Shown here: piece after piece, positions 53,695-62,228 of the stretch
Numbering within the stretch: the first letter of the stretch is position 1
Layout: the number at the start of each line of letters is the position of its first letter
Assembly (NCBI GenBank): GCA_030491005.1
Contig: JAKZMJ010000028.1
Span: forward strand, 20,577-84,576
DNA from: Sulfurospirillum sp.
Lineage (GTDB): Bacteria; Campylobacterota; Campylobacteria; Campylobacterales; Arcobacteraceae
Length of the DNA: 64,000 nt
Reading direction: 5' to 3'
Translations under genes and position numbers: made by a program
The notes under the pieces: generated by a model
Database searches by the model: none
What the model saw: the letters and a program-made list of their open reading frames with translations, nothing else
What the model was told of the DNA's origin: nothing

Positions 53695-53943
53695 TTATTC
53701 TCCTAAACTTTTTTTACAATGTTTATTATCAATTTTGTTTAAAAAACAACATATAGCTCTATCAAACCAATTTGCTTTTTTATCCTTAATTTTTCGACCT
53801 ATATGAGAACTTATAGTTTCATCTTGCGATCCATTCCAGAGCAGAACATTAAAAAATTGGTCTATTGATAAAAGAATTCTTAATAAATAATGTCTTTTTT
53901 TTACATCATTTTTAAATTTTTTTATAAGCTCTTCTTTATTCAT
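53695..53943 (-). CDS. Conserved small phage protein (DQFFNVLL..DETISS type)
   Basis: The 82-residue protein contains LLSIDQFFNVLLWNGSQDETISSHIGRK and ends near KIDNKHC. This pattern recurs in many tailed-phage genomes next to lysis genes, with variable or doubtful annotations. There are no catalytic motifs of a lysozyme or amidase. The function is unknown. Confidence 0.6.
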   Translation of the reverse strand: MNKEELIKKFKNDVKKRHYLLRILLSIDQFFNVLLWNGSQDETISSHIGRKIKDKKANWFDRAICCFLNKIDNKHCKKSLGE

Positions 53944-54232
53944 TTTCTTTAATTTCCAAAGCAGCTTTTAAATCTCTACCTTTTTTTAAAATTAAATCTA
54001 GCTCTAAATTCTTAGCTTCTAAATAATCTAATTCTTTTATTTCTACTTGTGTTATACTCTTAGCTACTTCTTTTCTAGTAAGCTGTATAGCTCTTCTTGT
54101 AGCTTCTGTTTGCTTATCTCTAGTACCTATATCATTTAAGATTTTTTTTTCGGTTTGTTGGTTTATTTCTAGTTTTTTTTGTCTAATTTTGTCTTTTAAG
54201 ATTTCTTCTTCTGTTAATTCTGGATAGTTCAT
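53936..54232 (-). CDS. Phage protein of unknown function, coiled coil
   Basis: The 98-residue protein is almost all charged helix (LTEEEILKDKIRQKKLEINQQTE at the start and EVAKSITQVEIKELDYLEAKN in the middle) and probably forms a coiled coil. It overlaps the next gene by 8 bases and follows a tail-fibre-like gene. It may be a tail-fibre assembly helper, a common occupant of this position, but no motif proves it. Confidence 0.5.
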   Translation of the reverse strand: MNYPELTEEEILKDKIRQKKLEINQQTEKKILNDIGTRDKQTEATRRAIQLTRKEVAKSITQVEIKELDYLEAKNLELDLILKKGRDLKAALEIKENE

Positions 54233-54241
54233 ATTAGCTCC

Positions 54242-54799
54242 TTAAATTTTTTCTATATTATTTATTTGTATTTCAATGTCGCCTTTTTTAAAAGGAGGAT
54301 TGTTTGCAACTTGCATAGCGTCTACAGCTACAGTAGTGTAATAAACGCTCGATAAAGAAATTCTACAAACAATAAAACCATCTTTAGACATATAAATATA
54401 AGGATCATCTGACCCTTTTAAAACAGGGTTTACAACTCCAATATTATTATAATAATAGCCTGCGAAAGAAGCTTCTATAATAGAAGCTTGCCCGTAACAA
54501 TGTCCTCTAATACCAATAAGAAACATATGTTTTGTCTCTGTAGTAAAAGGCAATTTAATATGTACAAATCCAGAAAAATGACCTGAACCTTTATAAACCG
54601 CATGTGCAACATTAAAATGTGTAGCTCCAGGTAATCCGTTATTTGTGCCATTTTTTGCTAGAAAATCGTTTTTCCAAGTTTCTAGCCTTTGCACTTGTAA
54701 ATCAACTGCATTTTTCCAAACATCTGCTTGATTTTTAACTCTTAATGTTATGTCTTCTAAAGCTTGTGTAGCTCTTGTAAATGTATCTTGTATACTCAT
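54242..54799 (-). CDS. Putative tail-fibre protein
   Basis: The 185-residue protein has an N-terminal helical region (RATQALEDITLRVKNQADVWKN) and a beta-rich C-terminal part with KHMFLIGIRGHCYGQASIIEA and NIGVVNPVLKGSDDPYIYMSKDG. That C-terminal pattern is common in the receptor-binding ends of short tail fibres. It lies downstream of gpI, where fibre genes normally are. Confidence 0.6.
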   Translation of the reverse strand: MSIQDTFTRATQALEDITLRVKNQADVWKNAVDLQVQRLETWKNDFLAKNGTNNGLPGATHFNVAHAVYKGSGHFSGFVHIKLPFTTETKHMFLIGIRGHCYGQASIIEASFAGYYYNNIGVVNPVLKGSDDPYIYMSKDGFIVCRISLSSVYYTTVAVDAMQVANNPPFKKGDIEIQINNIEKI

Positions 54800-54801
54800 T
54801 T

Positions 54802-55287
54802 TTATGCTCCTTTGTTTATTTTTTTAAATTTATCTTGTATTATTATTTCGCAAATTTTTGCTTGAAGTCTAAGATTAGATAAGCTGTTAGAAAGAAAGAA
54901 CTCGTCTGCTTCGCTCCAAGTAATATACTCATCTTTTTTAAATATAATCGTGCCTGCCGTATCGCCACTAACGGCTAATTTTATAGTTTGCACCCCTCCT
55001 ATACCACTAACTAGTTGTATTAAAGGTGTTTGTATATTTGCTATTATTTTGTCATCTTCGCTTAGAATTCTAATGTATTTATTAAAAACAGAAAAATTAT
55101 TTTCTTTTGGTATTATTATTTCTACAGTTACAACTTTATTAATATCTATATAAGAACTGTGTATCTGTGCTGTAAAATAAACATTATTGTTTTCATCAAT
55201 CAAAGAAAATTTTTTTATTTTTTCAAATAATTTATTTCTTAAAATATCTAGTCCGTCTACATGTGGTATTGCTATTAGATTGTCCAT
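54802..55287 (-). CDS. Tail-fibre-associated phage protein
   Basis: The 161-residue protein starts MDNLIAIPHVDGLDILRNKL and is mostly beta-strand. It overlaps gpI by 13 bases and precedes the putative fibre gene, so it is probably a fibre N-terminal or linking protein. No family is recognised. Confidence 0.5.
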   Translation of the reverse strand: MDNLIAIPHVDGLDILRNKLFEKIKKFSLIDENNNVYFTAQIHSSYIDINKVVTVEIIIPKENNFSVFNKYIRILSEDDKIIANIQTPLIQLVSGIGGVQTIKLAVSGDTAGTIIFKKDEYITWSEADEFFLSNSLSNLRLQAKICEIIIQDKFKKINKGA

Positions 55288-55874
55288 ACAACTCCTCCAA
55301 TTATTTTTATTTTTGCACTACTATTTAAGTTTAAAGTATTGCTTAGTTTTAAGTTTAATACACTTGCTACTTGCACTTTAATATCTGCTTTTGCATTAGC
55401 AAATTTTAAAGAAAAGCCGTCAAAGACATCTCTTTTACTCTTAGAAATCTCTAAAAGTTCTTTAACTTTTGCAAACTTTTTACTATCGTATTTTTTACTA
55501 ACATCTGAAGATAATGTTAAATTGCTAGTAAAATGATAAGGTTCCAAGCTCTCATCTTCCAGCCAAGTTTTTATTTCTGCTGTGCTAAATATACTTTGTA
55601 AAGCTAACTTAACACTATAAGCAGTACCTGCATAACGATATATCTCGTAGGCATTTTTTATTAAATCTCTTTGTTCCTGCTGCTTTAAATTTGTAATGTC
55701 TAAAGAAAATAAAAAAGCTAGGTGAGGGAGGAATTCTTCCTTACAAGTTGTAGCAAGAAGATTAAAATCTGCTTGTTTTAGGTTCTGTATTCTTGCACTT
55801 ATTGTCTTATCTAGGGCTACTTGTTTTAAAGAAGAATTAGATGGTAAAAGATTTGTGTAATTATTATTACTCAT
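55275..55874 (-). CDS. Phage tail protein I (baseplate)
   Basis: The 199-residue protein has the gpI pattern of P2-like baseplates: LLPSNSSLKQVALDKTISARI at the N terminus and IYRYAGTAYSVKLALQSIFSTAEIKTW in the middle. It connects the baseplate wedge to the tail fibres. It overlaps J by 4 bases. Confidence 0.85.
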   Translation of the reverse strand: MSNNNYTNLLPSNSSLKQVALDKTISARIQNLKQADFNLLATTCKEEFLPHLAFLFSLDITNLKQQEQRDLIKNAYEIYRYAGTAYSVKLALQSIFSTAEIKTWLEDESLEPYHFTSNLTLSSDVSKKYDSKKFAKVKELLEISKSKRDVFDGFSLKFANAKADIKVQVASVLNLKLSNTLNLNSSAKIKIIGGVVWTI

Positions 55875-56773
55875 TTTGGAACTGCCTGCGTGAAATTAAG
55901 ACTTAAGTTTATCTTTGCAACTTGTGTATCTTCTATGCTTAAATCGGCATTTAAATTAGTACTTACTCTATAAACACCGTTTATATGCAAGCTAGCTATA
56001 ATGTTACTTTTTATCACATCATCTGCTATTTTATATATTTTTTCAAAATTTTTAAGAATTTCCTTTGTGATATTTTCTTTTTGTGCAAGATTATAAAGCT
56101 CTACATTTGCTACTAAATCTATTTCTACTATACTTGCTCTTTGTACAAGTACTCTGTCGGTTAAAGGTCTTATTTTTTCATCATTTAGGTTTGAATTTAT
56201 TTCTTCTATAAGGCTATCTTTTATAATAGAATTACTTGTTATATATACTTTAACAGTTGCCATATCGGACATTAGAACTCGCAATGCACTTAGTATCTCA
56301 TCTTCATTTTTATTTGTAAACAAAGGTATATAAGAGCTTAAAGGCTCTATAGTATTTATAACTTTTACATCTTGGACTAAAGCATTACTTAAAAGTGTAT
56401 AATATATATAAGCATTTGCAGAGCCTGCTGTGCTAAATCTATTTACACTTAGCATTGCTCGCTCTAAGAACTTATCATCACTCTCGTTTTTTATTCTTTT
56501 AATCCCTCCATAAAAAGAAAAAACAAAATTATCTAAATCAGCTCCGCTTGAATATTGCGGTAACATCTTTAAAATCTTCTCATTGATTTTTTTTCTTAAA
56601 AAAAGTTCTTTATAAGAGAAACTCTCTATTGCTATCATCCACGCATCTGCTTCCACAGGCAACCATTCAGGCATTTGTTCTTTAAAAATTTTTACATTTT
56701 CTTGTATAATTTCCTCTAAGCTTATAACTTCTATTGCTGTAGGAACAGGTAAATTATATTTGTTATTTACCAT
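55871..56773 (-). CDS. Baseplate assembly protein J
   Basis: The 300-residue protein is in the baseplate J family: VISLEEIIQENVKIFKEQMPEWLPVEADAW, LPQYSSGADLDNFVFSFYGGIKR and FLERAMLSVNRFSTAGSANAYIYYTLL. It forms part of the wedge. It overlaps W by 7 bases and I by 4, which shows tight coupling in the tail operon. Confidence 0.9.
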   Translation of the reverse strand: MVNNKYNLPVPTAIEVISLEEIIQENVKIFKEQMPEWLPVEADAWMIAIESFSYKELFLRKKINEKILKMLPQYSSGADLDNFVFSFYGGIKRIKNESDDKFLERAMLSVNRFSTAGSANAYIYYTLLSNALVQDVKVINTIEPLSSYIPLFTNKNEDEILSALRVLMSDMATVKVYITSNSIIKDSLIEEINSNLNDEKIRPLTDRVLVQRASIVEIDLVANVELYNLAQKENITKEILKNFEKIYKIADDVIKSNIIASLHINGVYRVSTNLNADLSIEDTQVAKINLSLNFTQAVPK

Positions 56774-57141
56774 AATTGGATACTTATTTGTGCTTTATCA
56801 AACATATCTAAAGTAATATCTAAGTTTTTTATATCTACTCTTTTATCCCATAAGACATCATTTTGATCATAGATACATTCCAAAATCATTTTTTTGGCTT
56901 TTAAAATCCAAATATCGTTAAAATCTCTATCTACAAGAGTGTAAAATAAGCTCCCAAAAGTAGGTCGTGTGACACGGCTACCTTTAGGAGTTTCTATCAT
57001 AATGCCAAGTGATTCTTCTTTACTTAATAAATAAATAGATCCTTTTTGTACTTTTGCATTATTTATTATATTTGCAGTTAAAACTTTATTAATAGTAAAA
57101 TCTATTCGCTCAAACATTTTTTTTTGCATTTTAGCAGCCAT
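56767..57141 (-). CDS. Baseplate wedge protein W (gp25-like)
   Basis: The protein of about 124 residues has the gp25/gpW pattern EESLGIMIETPKGSRVTRPTFGSLFYTLVDRDFNDIWILKAK. The frame is open further upstream inside gpV, but the MAAKMQKKMFERIDF start at 57141 gives the usual family length and an 11-base overlap with V. A second ATG at 57129 is also possible. Confidence 0.85.
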   Translation of the reverse strand: MAAKMQKKMFERIDFTINKVLTANIINNAKVQKGSIYLLSKEESLGIMIETPKGSRVTRPTFGSLFYTLVDRDFNDIWILKAKKMILECIYDQNDVLWDKRVDIKNLDITLDMFDKAQISIQLW

Positions 57142-57697
57142 TTGGGGAACTTGTATTTGTTCCCCCTCCAAAATGATTTCCAGAATTTTGAGGATGGCTG
57201 TGAGTCTTAGAGATATCTGTACCATCATGGCAAATCGTGCTTGAGCTTATGTTTATATTCTTAGCTTCTATATTTATATTTCCAAGGGCTTTTATATTTA
57301 TATCCCCCACACAAGAAATATCTAAGACTTTATTTTTAGTATTGTAAGAAATAATGGTACCGTCGCTATATTCTATAACTTCTATACTTTCATCAAATTT
57401 TTTAGGCTCTTTACAATTTGTATTAAAAAAACCTGTGATGATAAAACCAAAATCGCAATCTCCAAAAGGACAAAATACAGCTACTTGCTCATTTACTCTT
57501 ATAGGAGTAGCTTTTTTCTTAAAAGAATTTGCAGAACTTAAAACAGGCATAAAAGGACTAATACGACCTAAAATATCGACTTTAGCTAAGGCTTTTGTAG
57601 TATTAACTTCTACAACAGTACCTATGTTAACAATGTTATTAAGTCGTCTTTCTAGTTGTGCATTAGTAATCATTTTTTTAGCCTTCCTTGTGAACAT
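57131..57697 (-). CDS. Baseplate assembly/spike protein V
   Basis: The 188-residue protein has an N-terminal OB-fold (NIVNIGTVVEVNTTKALAKVDILG, NEQVAVFCPFGD) and a beta-helix-like C-terminal part (SCVGDINIKALGNINIEAKNINIS). It ends with THSHPQNSGNHFGGGT, a His-rich, metal-binding tip as in P2 gpV. It is the first gene of the leftward tail operon. Confidence 0.9.
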   Translation of the reverse strand: MFTRKAKKMITNAQLERRLNNIVNIGTVVEVNTTKALAKVDILGRISPFMPVLSSANSFKKKATPIRVNEQVAVFCPFGDCDFGFIITGFFNTNCKEPKKFDESIEVIEYSDGTIISYNTKNKVLDISCVGDINIKALGNINIEAKNINISSSTICHDGTDISKTHSHPQNSGNHFGGGTNTSSPNGC

Positions 57698-57722
57698 TAT
57701 AAAACAATTAAAAGCTTAAAAC

Positions 57723-57747
57723 ACCCTATACAACGGGTATATAGGGT
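57723..57747. promoter_or_regulatory. Palindrome between divergent tail and head operons
   Basis: ACCCTATA and TATAGGGT are perfect 8-bp arms 9 bases apart in the 113-base space between gene V (minus) and the protease gene (plus). It is more GC-rich than its surroundings and well placed as an operator for a shared late activator or repressor. Confidence 0.5.
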
Positions 57748-57810
57748 AAATAATAAAAAATATTAATCTAAAATATAACAATTAAAAAATATATTGATAA
57801 AGGTGGTGAT

Positions 57811-58596
57811 ATGAATGAAATACTAGAACTAAATACACTAGTTTCGTTAAATTTCCAAGTTGGGGATGTACAGAAGATAAAAATCTCTCCTTTGGGGGAG
57901 GTCGTTGGAGTCGATGGTAGACAGTTTAATATAGATGGCAATGCAGTTATTGTAAATACTAAAAAAATAGGTATTGATATAGCTTTAAACGAAAATCATT
58001 GGGGTAGCAAGGCTTTTGGTTGGTTTGATTTAAATTCTTTAGAGTTAAAAGAGGATGGACTGTATGCGGCGTTAGAATTAAATGACTTAGGTAAACCTGC
58101 CGTTGAAAATAAACATTATAGATATCTCTCCCCTGAGTATATGGTAGATAGAAACAGAAATGTAATAAGCATTGTAGGCGTTGGGCTTGTAAATCAGCCG
58201 AATTTATTGAATAAAGCTTTAAATAAAAAAGATGATCTTAAAAAAACAAAAAAGGAAGATGAAAATATGACTGATAAAGAGCAAATAGAAGATTTAAAAA
58301 AACAAAACAATACTTTAGGTACACAAGTAGCAGAGGCAAATGCAATAATTGCATCTTTAAACGATAACTTAAAAGTTACAAAAGTAAACAATGCTATTGC
58401 TGGAGGGACTATGTTGCCTGCAAATAAAGATTTTGCACTTGGGCTAGAAGTTAACCAAATAGATGGCTATATCGCAACTTTAAATGTAAAACCAAAAGTA
58501 GATGATTTACAAGAAGAGTTAAATGTACAAGAAAACAATAATACAAATACTACAGCAGAAACAACAGTGTTTGCACAATTAGGTTTAGGGGCATAA
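57811..58596 (+). CDS. Mu-type prohead protease / scaffold (gpI)
   Basis: The 261-residue protein has the Mu gpI-like N-terminal protease part (IKISPLGEVVGVDGR, IALNENHWGSKAFGWFDL, YRYLSPEYMVD, SIVGVGLVNQPNL). A coiled-coil, scaffold-like C-terminal part (ENMTDKEQIEDLKKQNN onward) follows. In Mu the same gene makes the protease and the scaffold. It has a GGTGGTG ribosome site and is the first gene of the rightward head operon. Confidence 0.85.
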   Translation: MNEILELNTLVSLNFQVGDVQKIKISPLGEVVGVDGRQFNIDGNAVIVNTKKIGIDIALNENHWGSKAFGWFDLNSLELKEDGLYAALELNDLGKPAVENKHYRYLSPEYMVDRNRNVISIVGVGLVNQPNLLNKALNKKDDLKKTKKEDENMTDKEQIEDLKKQNNTLGTQVAEANAIIASLNDNLKVTKVNNAIAGGTMLPANKDFALGLEVNQIDGYIATLNVKPKVDDLQEELNVQENNNTNTTAETTVFAQLGLGA

Positions 58597-58597
58597 A

Positions 58598-59464
58598 ATG
58601 GAAATTACATTAGAAAACATTGTAGCACTAGATAAAGGTATTAAAAAAATTTATAACGATACTTTTAAAGATTGTCCAAAAAATTATCTAAAACAAGCAA
58701 CAGTGGTTGAAACAAAAAACCATAGTGTGGACTATGCTTGGCTTGGAGATTTCCCATCGATGAGAGAATGGGTAGGGGATAGAGATTTAAAAGAATTAAC
58801 AGATCACAAATACACAATTTCGAAAAAAGACTGGGAAGCTAGTGTTACAGTTTATAGAGATGATTTGTTATTTGATAATTTAGGTATGGTAACACCTAGA
58901 GTACAGAACTTAGCAAATACAGTTGTTGAGCATTATAATAGCTATATAGGTACACTAATAACAACAAATAAAAACTGCTATGATGGTAAAGCATTTTTCT
59001 CTAAGACGCACAAAATTGGGCAGGAGAATGTTTCTAATAAAAGCACCCTTATGCTTAATTCCACAAATTTAATGAAAGTATATTCTGAGATGCTGAATTT
59101 AAAAAAAGAGAATGGAAATTCTTTTAGAATTAAACCAAGTAAATTATACATAGCTCCTAATTTATTAAGCGTAGCCATGACTATAATTAACTCTGATGTT
59201 ATAGGTAGCTCTACAAATATAACAAAAAACTTAGTTGAATTTGAAGTTATGCCTGATATGCTTGACAACTCTTGGGTGCTTGTAGATAATACAAAACCTA
59301 TTAAGCCTTTTATTATTCAGATAACTAAAAAAGCAAAAATTGAAAAAAGTGAAAATGATTTATTTAAATCTAAAAAAATACATTATGGTGTTGACACTAT
59401 GGACAATGCAGGATATACATTCTGGCAATTAGCACATTTTTCGCTAGGTACAGTAGCACCATAA
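58598..59464 (+). CDS. Mu-type major capsid protein (gpT)
   Basis: The 288-residue protein is in the Mu gpT major head subunit family: YAWLGDFPSMREWVGDRDLKELTDHKYTI and KKDWEASVTVYRDDLLFDNLG are typical. It follows the protease/scaffold gene by 1 base and overlaps the next gene by one base. It builds the icosahedral head. Confidence 0.92.
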   Translation: MEITLENIVALDKGIKKIYNDTFKDCPKNYLKQATVVETKNHSVDYAWLGDFPSMREWVGDRDLKELTDHKYTISKKDWEASVTVYRDDLLFDNLGMVTPRVQNLANTVVEHYNSYIGTLITTNKNCYDGKAFFSKTHKIGQENVSNKSTLMLNSTNLMKVYSEMLNLKKENGNSFRIKPSKLYIAPNLLSVAMTIINSDVIGSSTNITKNLVEFEVMPDMLDNSWVLVDNTKPIKPFIIQITKKAKIEKSENDLFKSKKIHYGVDTMDNAGYTFWQLAHFSLGTVAP

Positions 59465-59796
59465 TGAAAGATAAGCTTTTATTAAAAGTTAAACATCAAG
59501 TAAGCGATTATGAGTCGATAAAGGATATCGACTCTCTAATAGATCTGTCTATTGTAGAAGCCAATGAGATTATAAAGAATAAAGATATAGGTAATGTAAT
59601 AAAATTTGATATCGCTTATTTTAGATTTTTATTGTTTGTAAGACAAAATGAGATAACAGAAATTGAGATGAAAATTTATGAGAAAGCTCTAGAGTTATTA
59701 AAAAAAGCACCGTATAAAGAGTTAAAAAATGATGATAAGCAAAACCAAGAATCGCAACAATATTATTTTAAAACAAGTACAAGAAAAAATTTTTGA
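59464..59796 (+). CDS. Putative head-completion protein (gp36-like by position)
   Basis: The 110-residue helical protein starts MKDKLLLKVKHQVSDYESI and is rich in Lys and Glu. In Mu-like phages the gene after gpT encodes a small head-tail joining protein (gp36), and the length fits. Sequence alone does not prove it. Its stop overlaps the next start. Confidence 0.5.
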   Translation: MKDKLLLKVKHQVSDYESIKDIDSLIDLSIVEANEIIKNKDIGNVIKFDIAYFRFLLFVRQNEITEIEMKIYEKALELLKKAPYKELKNDDKQNQESQQYYFKTSTRKNF

Positions 59797-59837
59797 TGAT
59801 AAATATATCTAAAGCGATGATAAATATATCTAAGGCT
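59796..59837 (+). repeat. 21-bp tandem duplication at a gene start
   Basis: ATGATAAATATATCTAAAGC is followed by a copy with two differences. The unit encodes MINISKA twice. Confidence 0.85.
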
Positions 59838-60143
59838 GAGAACCTAATAAAGAATGATGTTACATGTAAACTTTTAGAAAATGAGATAAGTAGAGAAGGA
59901 AATTATCTAATTTTTGATGATGTAAGTATTAAAAATCATGCGAATATTGATTATAATTTTTCTTTATTTGTTGCTATTTCTTTATTCAACAAAGACAAAA
60001 CTAAGATTTATACAAACTTAAATGATAGTTTAAATCAGATTAATAAAAGTTTAAAAATAGTCTTATTATCTTGTAGACCTTATAAGAGAGATGGGAAATT
60101 ACTCATCTATGAGATAAAAATAAAAGTAAATATAATAGGCTAA
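59796..60143 (+). CDS. Putative head-tail connector protein (gp37-like by position)
   Basis: The protein of about 115 residues has no motif that I recognise; the C-terminal half is beta-rich (YDFNFSLF-like and LLSCRPYKRDGKLLIYEIKIKVN). In Mu-like phages a gp37-type protein follows gp36. The first 21 bases are tandemly duplicated, so both ATG 59796 and ATG 59817 give MINISKA starts. The first overlaps the preceding stop codon. Confidence 0.45.
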   Translation: MINISKAMINISKAENLIKNDVTCKLLENEISREGNYLIFDDVSIKNHANIDYNFSLFVAISLFNKDKTKIYTNLNDSLNQINKSLKIVLLSCRPYKRDGKLLIYEIKIKVNIIG

Positions 60144-60155
60144 ATAGGAGTAAAG

Positions 60156-60635
60156 ATGACCAAAAAAGACAAAGCAAAAAAATTTTATATTGAAGATGAT
60201 AAAAGTGTAGCAGATATCGCCGTGGCATTAAATATAAATAAAAATACTGTGTACTATTATAAAAATTCTGATTTTAAAAAAGGTATTGACTGGGATGAGC
60301 TTAGATATATAAGCACATTAAACCCCGAAGACACACAAGATAAAGAAAAGATATTTTTATCTGTTTTAATTAAAGAATTCGATAAAGCACTTGTAGATTT
60401 AGCAAAAAGTGATATAGAAAAGAAGCTCTTAAAACTTGAAAGCTTTGCACGGACTTATTATAAGTTAAAAATACCAGATAATAAAACTGATGTAAAAGTT
60501 CAAAAAACACAGATTATTAAAGAGGTTATTACTAAGTTAGCAAACTTAAGTATAGAATTAAATCAAAAACAAGTTGCACAATTTTTAAGTGATAATGCAG
60601 ATAGAATTTTACAGGATTTACTCAAAAATGCATGA
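60156..60635 (+). CDS. Mu gp27-like small terminase (DUF1804 type)
   Basis: The 159-residue protein has an N-terminal helix-turn-helix (AKKFYIEDDKSVADIAVALNINKNTVYYYKN) and a helical C-terminal part. The layout and position just before the large terminase fit the Mu gp27 small-terminase family. It recognises phage DNA for packaging. It overlaps the next gene by 8 bases. Confidence 0.75.
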   Translation: MTKKDKAKKFYIEDDKSVADIAVALNINKNTVYYYKNSDFKKGIDWDELRYISTLNPEDTQDKEKIFLSVLIKEFDKALVDLAKSDIEKKLLKLESFARTYYKLKIPDNKTDVKVQKTQIIKEVITKLANLSIELNQKQVAQFLSDNADRILQDLLKNA

Positions 60636-62112
60636 CAAAGAGATAAATGAATTAAAACTACTTTTAAAAGCACTTCCTAGATTAACGGATACTAGTAAAA
60701 ATGTTAGAGTTAAAAGAGCTAAAAAGGATTTTTTTTATTTTATCAAAACTTATTTTTCGCATCATATTGAAGATGTTAAAAAAGAGAGTAGTGAGTTTAG
60801 AAATTATATACATAAAAATATAGACACTTTAGCCAAGCAATACAAAGTAATTATATTTACAGCATATAGAGGAGCTGCTAAAACAACAACTATATCTAAG
60901 CTGTACACTTTGTGGGAAACTGCAAGGAAAAATAGAAGATTTATAGTTATCATCTCAGCATCGCAAAGTCTAAGTGATGATATTTTAGAGTTTATTAGAA
61001 CAGAATTAGAAGATAATGAAAATCTAAAGTTTGATTTTAATATAAAAGTGCAAAATAATAGGATTGCTGATATTGTTCTTTTAATAGATAATCATCTTAT
61101 GAAAATACAAAGTTTTGGTGCTGGTGTAAAAATAAGAGGTATTGTATTTTTATCCTGGAGACCAGACCTAATAATCCTTGATGACTTTGAAAATGATGAA
61201 AATGTTTTAAGTAAAGCATATAGAGATAAATTAGAAAATTGGTATAAAAAAGCTATACGAAAATTGCCAAGTTTAACAAAACATTACAACATAATAATCC
61301 CTGGTACTATTCTACACTTTGATAGTGTACTAGCTAGACTTATTAAAATGAAAGGTGTCTATTATCAAAACTTTCCATTAGTAAGAGAGTTTGCAGATAA
61401 CTATAAAGATTGGACACTAGACAATCCCAAGCTAGATATAGAAGAAATACATAATGAGTATAAAGAAGACAAAGCTTCCTTTATGCAAGAGAGACAAAAC
61501 ATACCTGTAAGTGCTGATGATATTTTATTTGGTGGATATAAGACATATAAAGATATGCCTAAATGTGATATGTATAGTATAGCCCTAGATCCTGCAATGG
61601 GAAAAAAGAATGGAGATTATTTTGCTATTGCTGTTTTAGGATATAAAGATGATGATAAAAGATTTTATGCTTTAGTAGATGGATACAAAACAAGTCCTGT
61701 TAATCTTATACCTAAAATTATAAAACTATATGTAAAATATAATTCATTTAGCAGGACTGTTATGAGTGTAGAAACTGTAGCTTATCAAGAATTTTTTAAA
61801 GATGTACTAAAAAAGGAAGCTTCAAAGTTAGGAATATTTTTAAATGTAAAAGAGTATAGAAATACAGTAAATAAAGAACTTAGATTAAATAGCCTTGCTC
61901 CACTTATCAAAGATAACACAATTTTAATAAATGAAAATGATGATCTACTACTTGAAGAGTTGATGACATATCCAAAAGCACCACATGATGACTTATTAGA
62001 TGCCCTTGAAATGGCATATAGAAACCTAAAAAGCAATGGTAGGGTAGATTATAAGATTGTGAGTAAGGTTTTTGGTAATCGTAAAAAGCTTAGACTTAGC
62101 AAATATAGCTAA
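60628..62112 (+). CDS. Mu gp28-like large terminase
   Basis: The 494-residue packaging motor has a Walker-A-like FTAYRGAAKTTTISK near residue 80, a Walker B IILDDFEND near 180, and a nuclease half with SIALDPAMGKKNGDY and a closing HDDLLDALEMAYRN. It cuts DNA and drives it into the head using ATP. The ATG at 60628 follows AGGA. An in-frame ATG 39 bases upstream lies deep in the small-terminase gene and is less likely. Confidence 0.9.
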   Translation: MHDKEINELKLLLKALPRLTDTSKNVRVKRAKKDFFYFIKTYFSHHIEDVKKESSEFRNYIHKNIDTLAKQYKVIIFTAYRGAAKTTTISKLYTLWETARKNRRFIVIISASQSLSDDILEFIRTELEDNENLKFDFNIKVQNNRIADIVLLIDNHLMKIQSFGAGVKIRGIVFLSWRPDLIILDDFENDENVLSKAYRDKLENWYKKAIRKLPSLTKHYNIIIPGTILHFDSVLARLIKMKGVYYQNFPLVREFADNYKDWTLDNPKLDIEEIHNEYKEDKASFMQERQNIPVSADDILFGGYKTYKDMPKCDMYSIALDPAMGKKNGDYFAIAVLGYKDDDKRFYALVDGYKTSPVNLIPKIIKLYVKYNSFSRTVMSVETVAYQEFFKDVLKKEASKLGIFLNVKEYRNTVNKELRLNSLAPLIKDNTILINENDDLLLEELMTYPKAPHDDLLDALEMAYRNLKSNGRVDYKIVSKVFGNRKKLRLSKYS

Positions 62113-62155
62113 AAAAAGACAAATGAGTATTATGTATTGTATAAAAATAGTTAAA

Positions 62156-62195
62156 CAAACCTCGTGCGAATTAAACATAATTTAAACACGGTTTG
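62156..62195 (+). repeat. Hairpin upstream of the portal gene
   Basis: CAAACC-TC-GTG pairs with CACGGTTTG (9 pairs with a 2-nt bulge) in the 116-base gap between terminase and portal genes. It may be an attenuator, RNA processing site or protein-binding site. There is no T run. Confidence 0.5.
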
Positions 62196-62228
62196 AAAAT
62201 TAGATATAAGCAAAATAAGGATAAAAAA

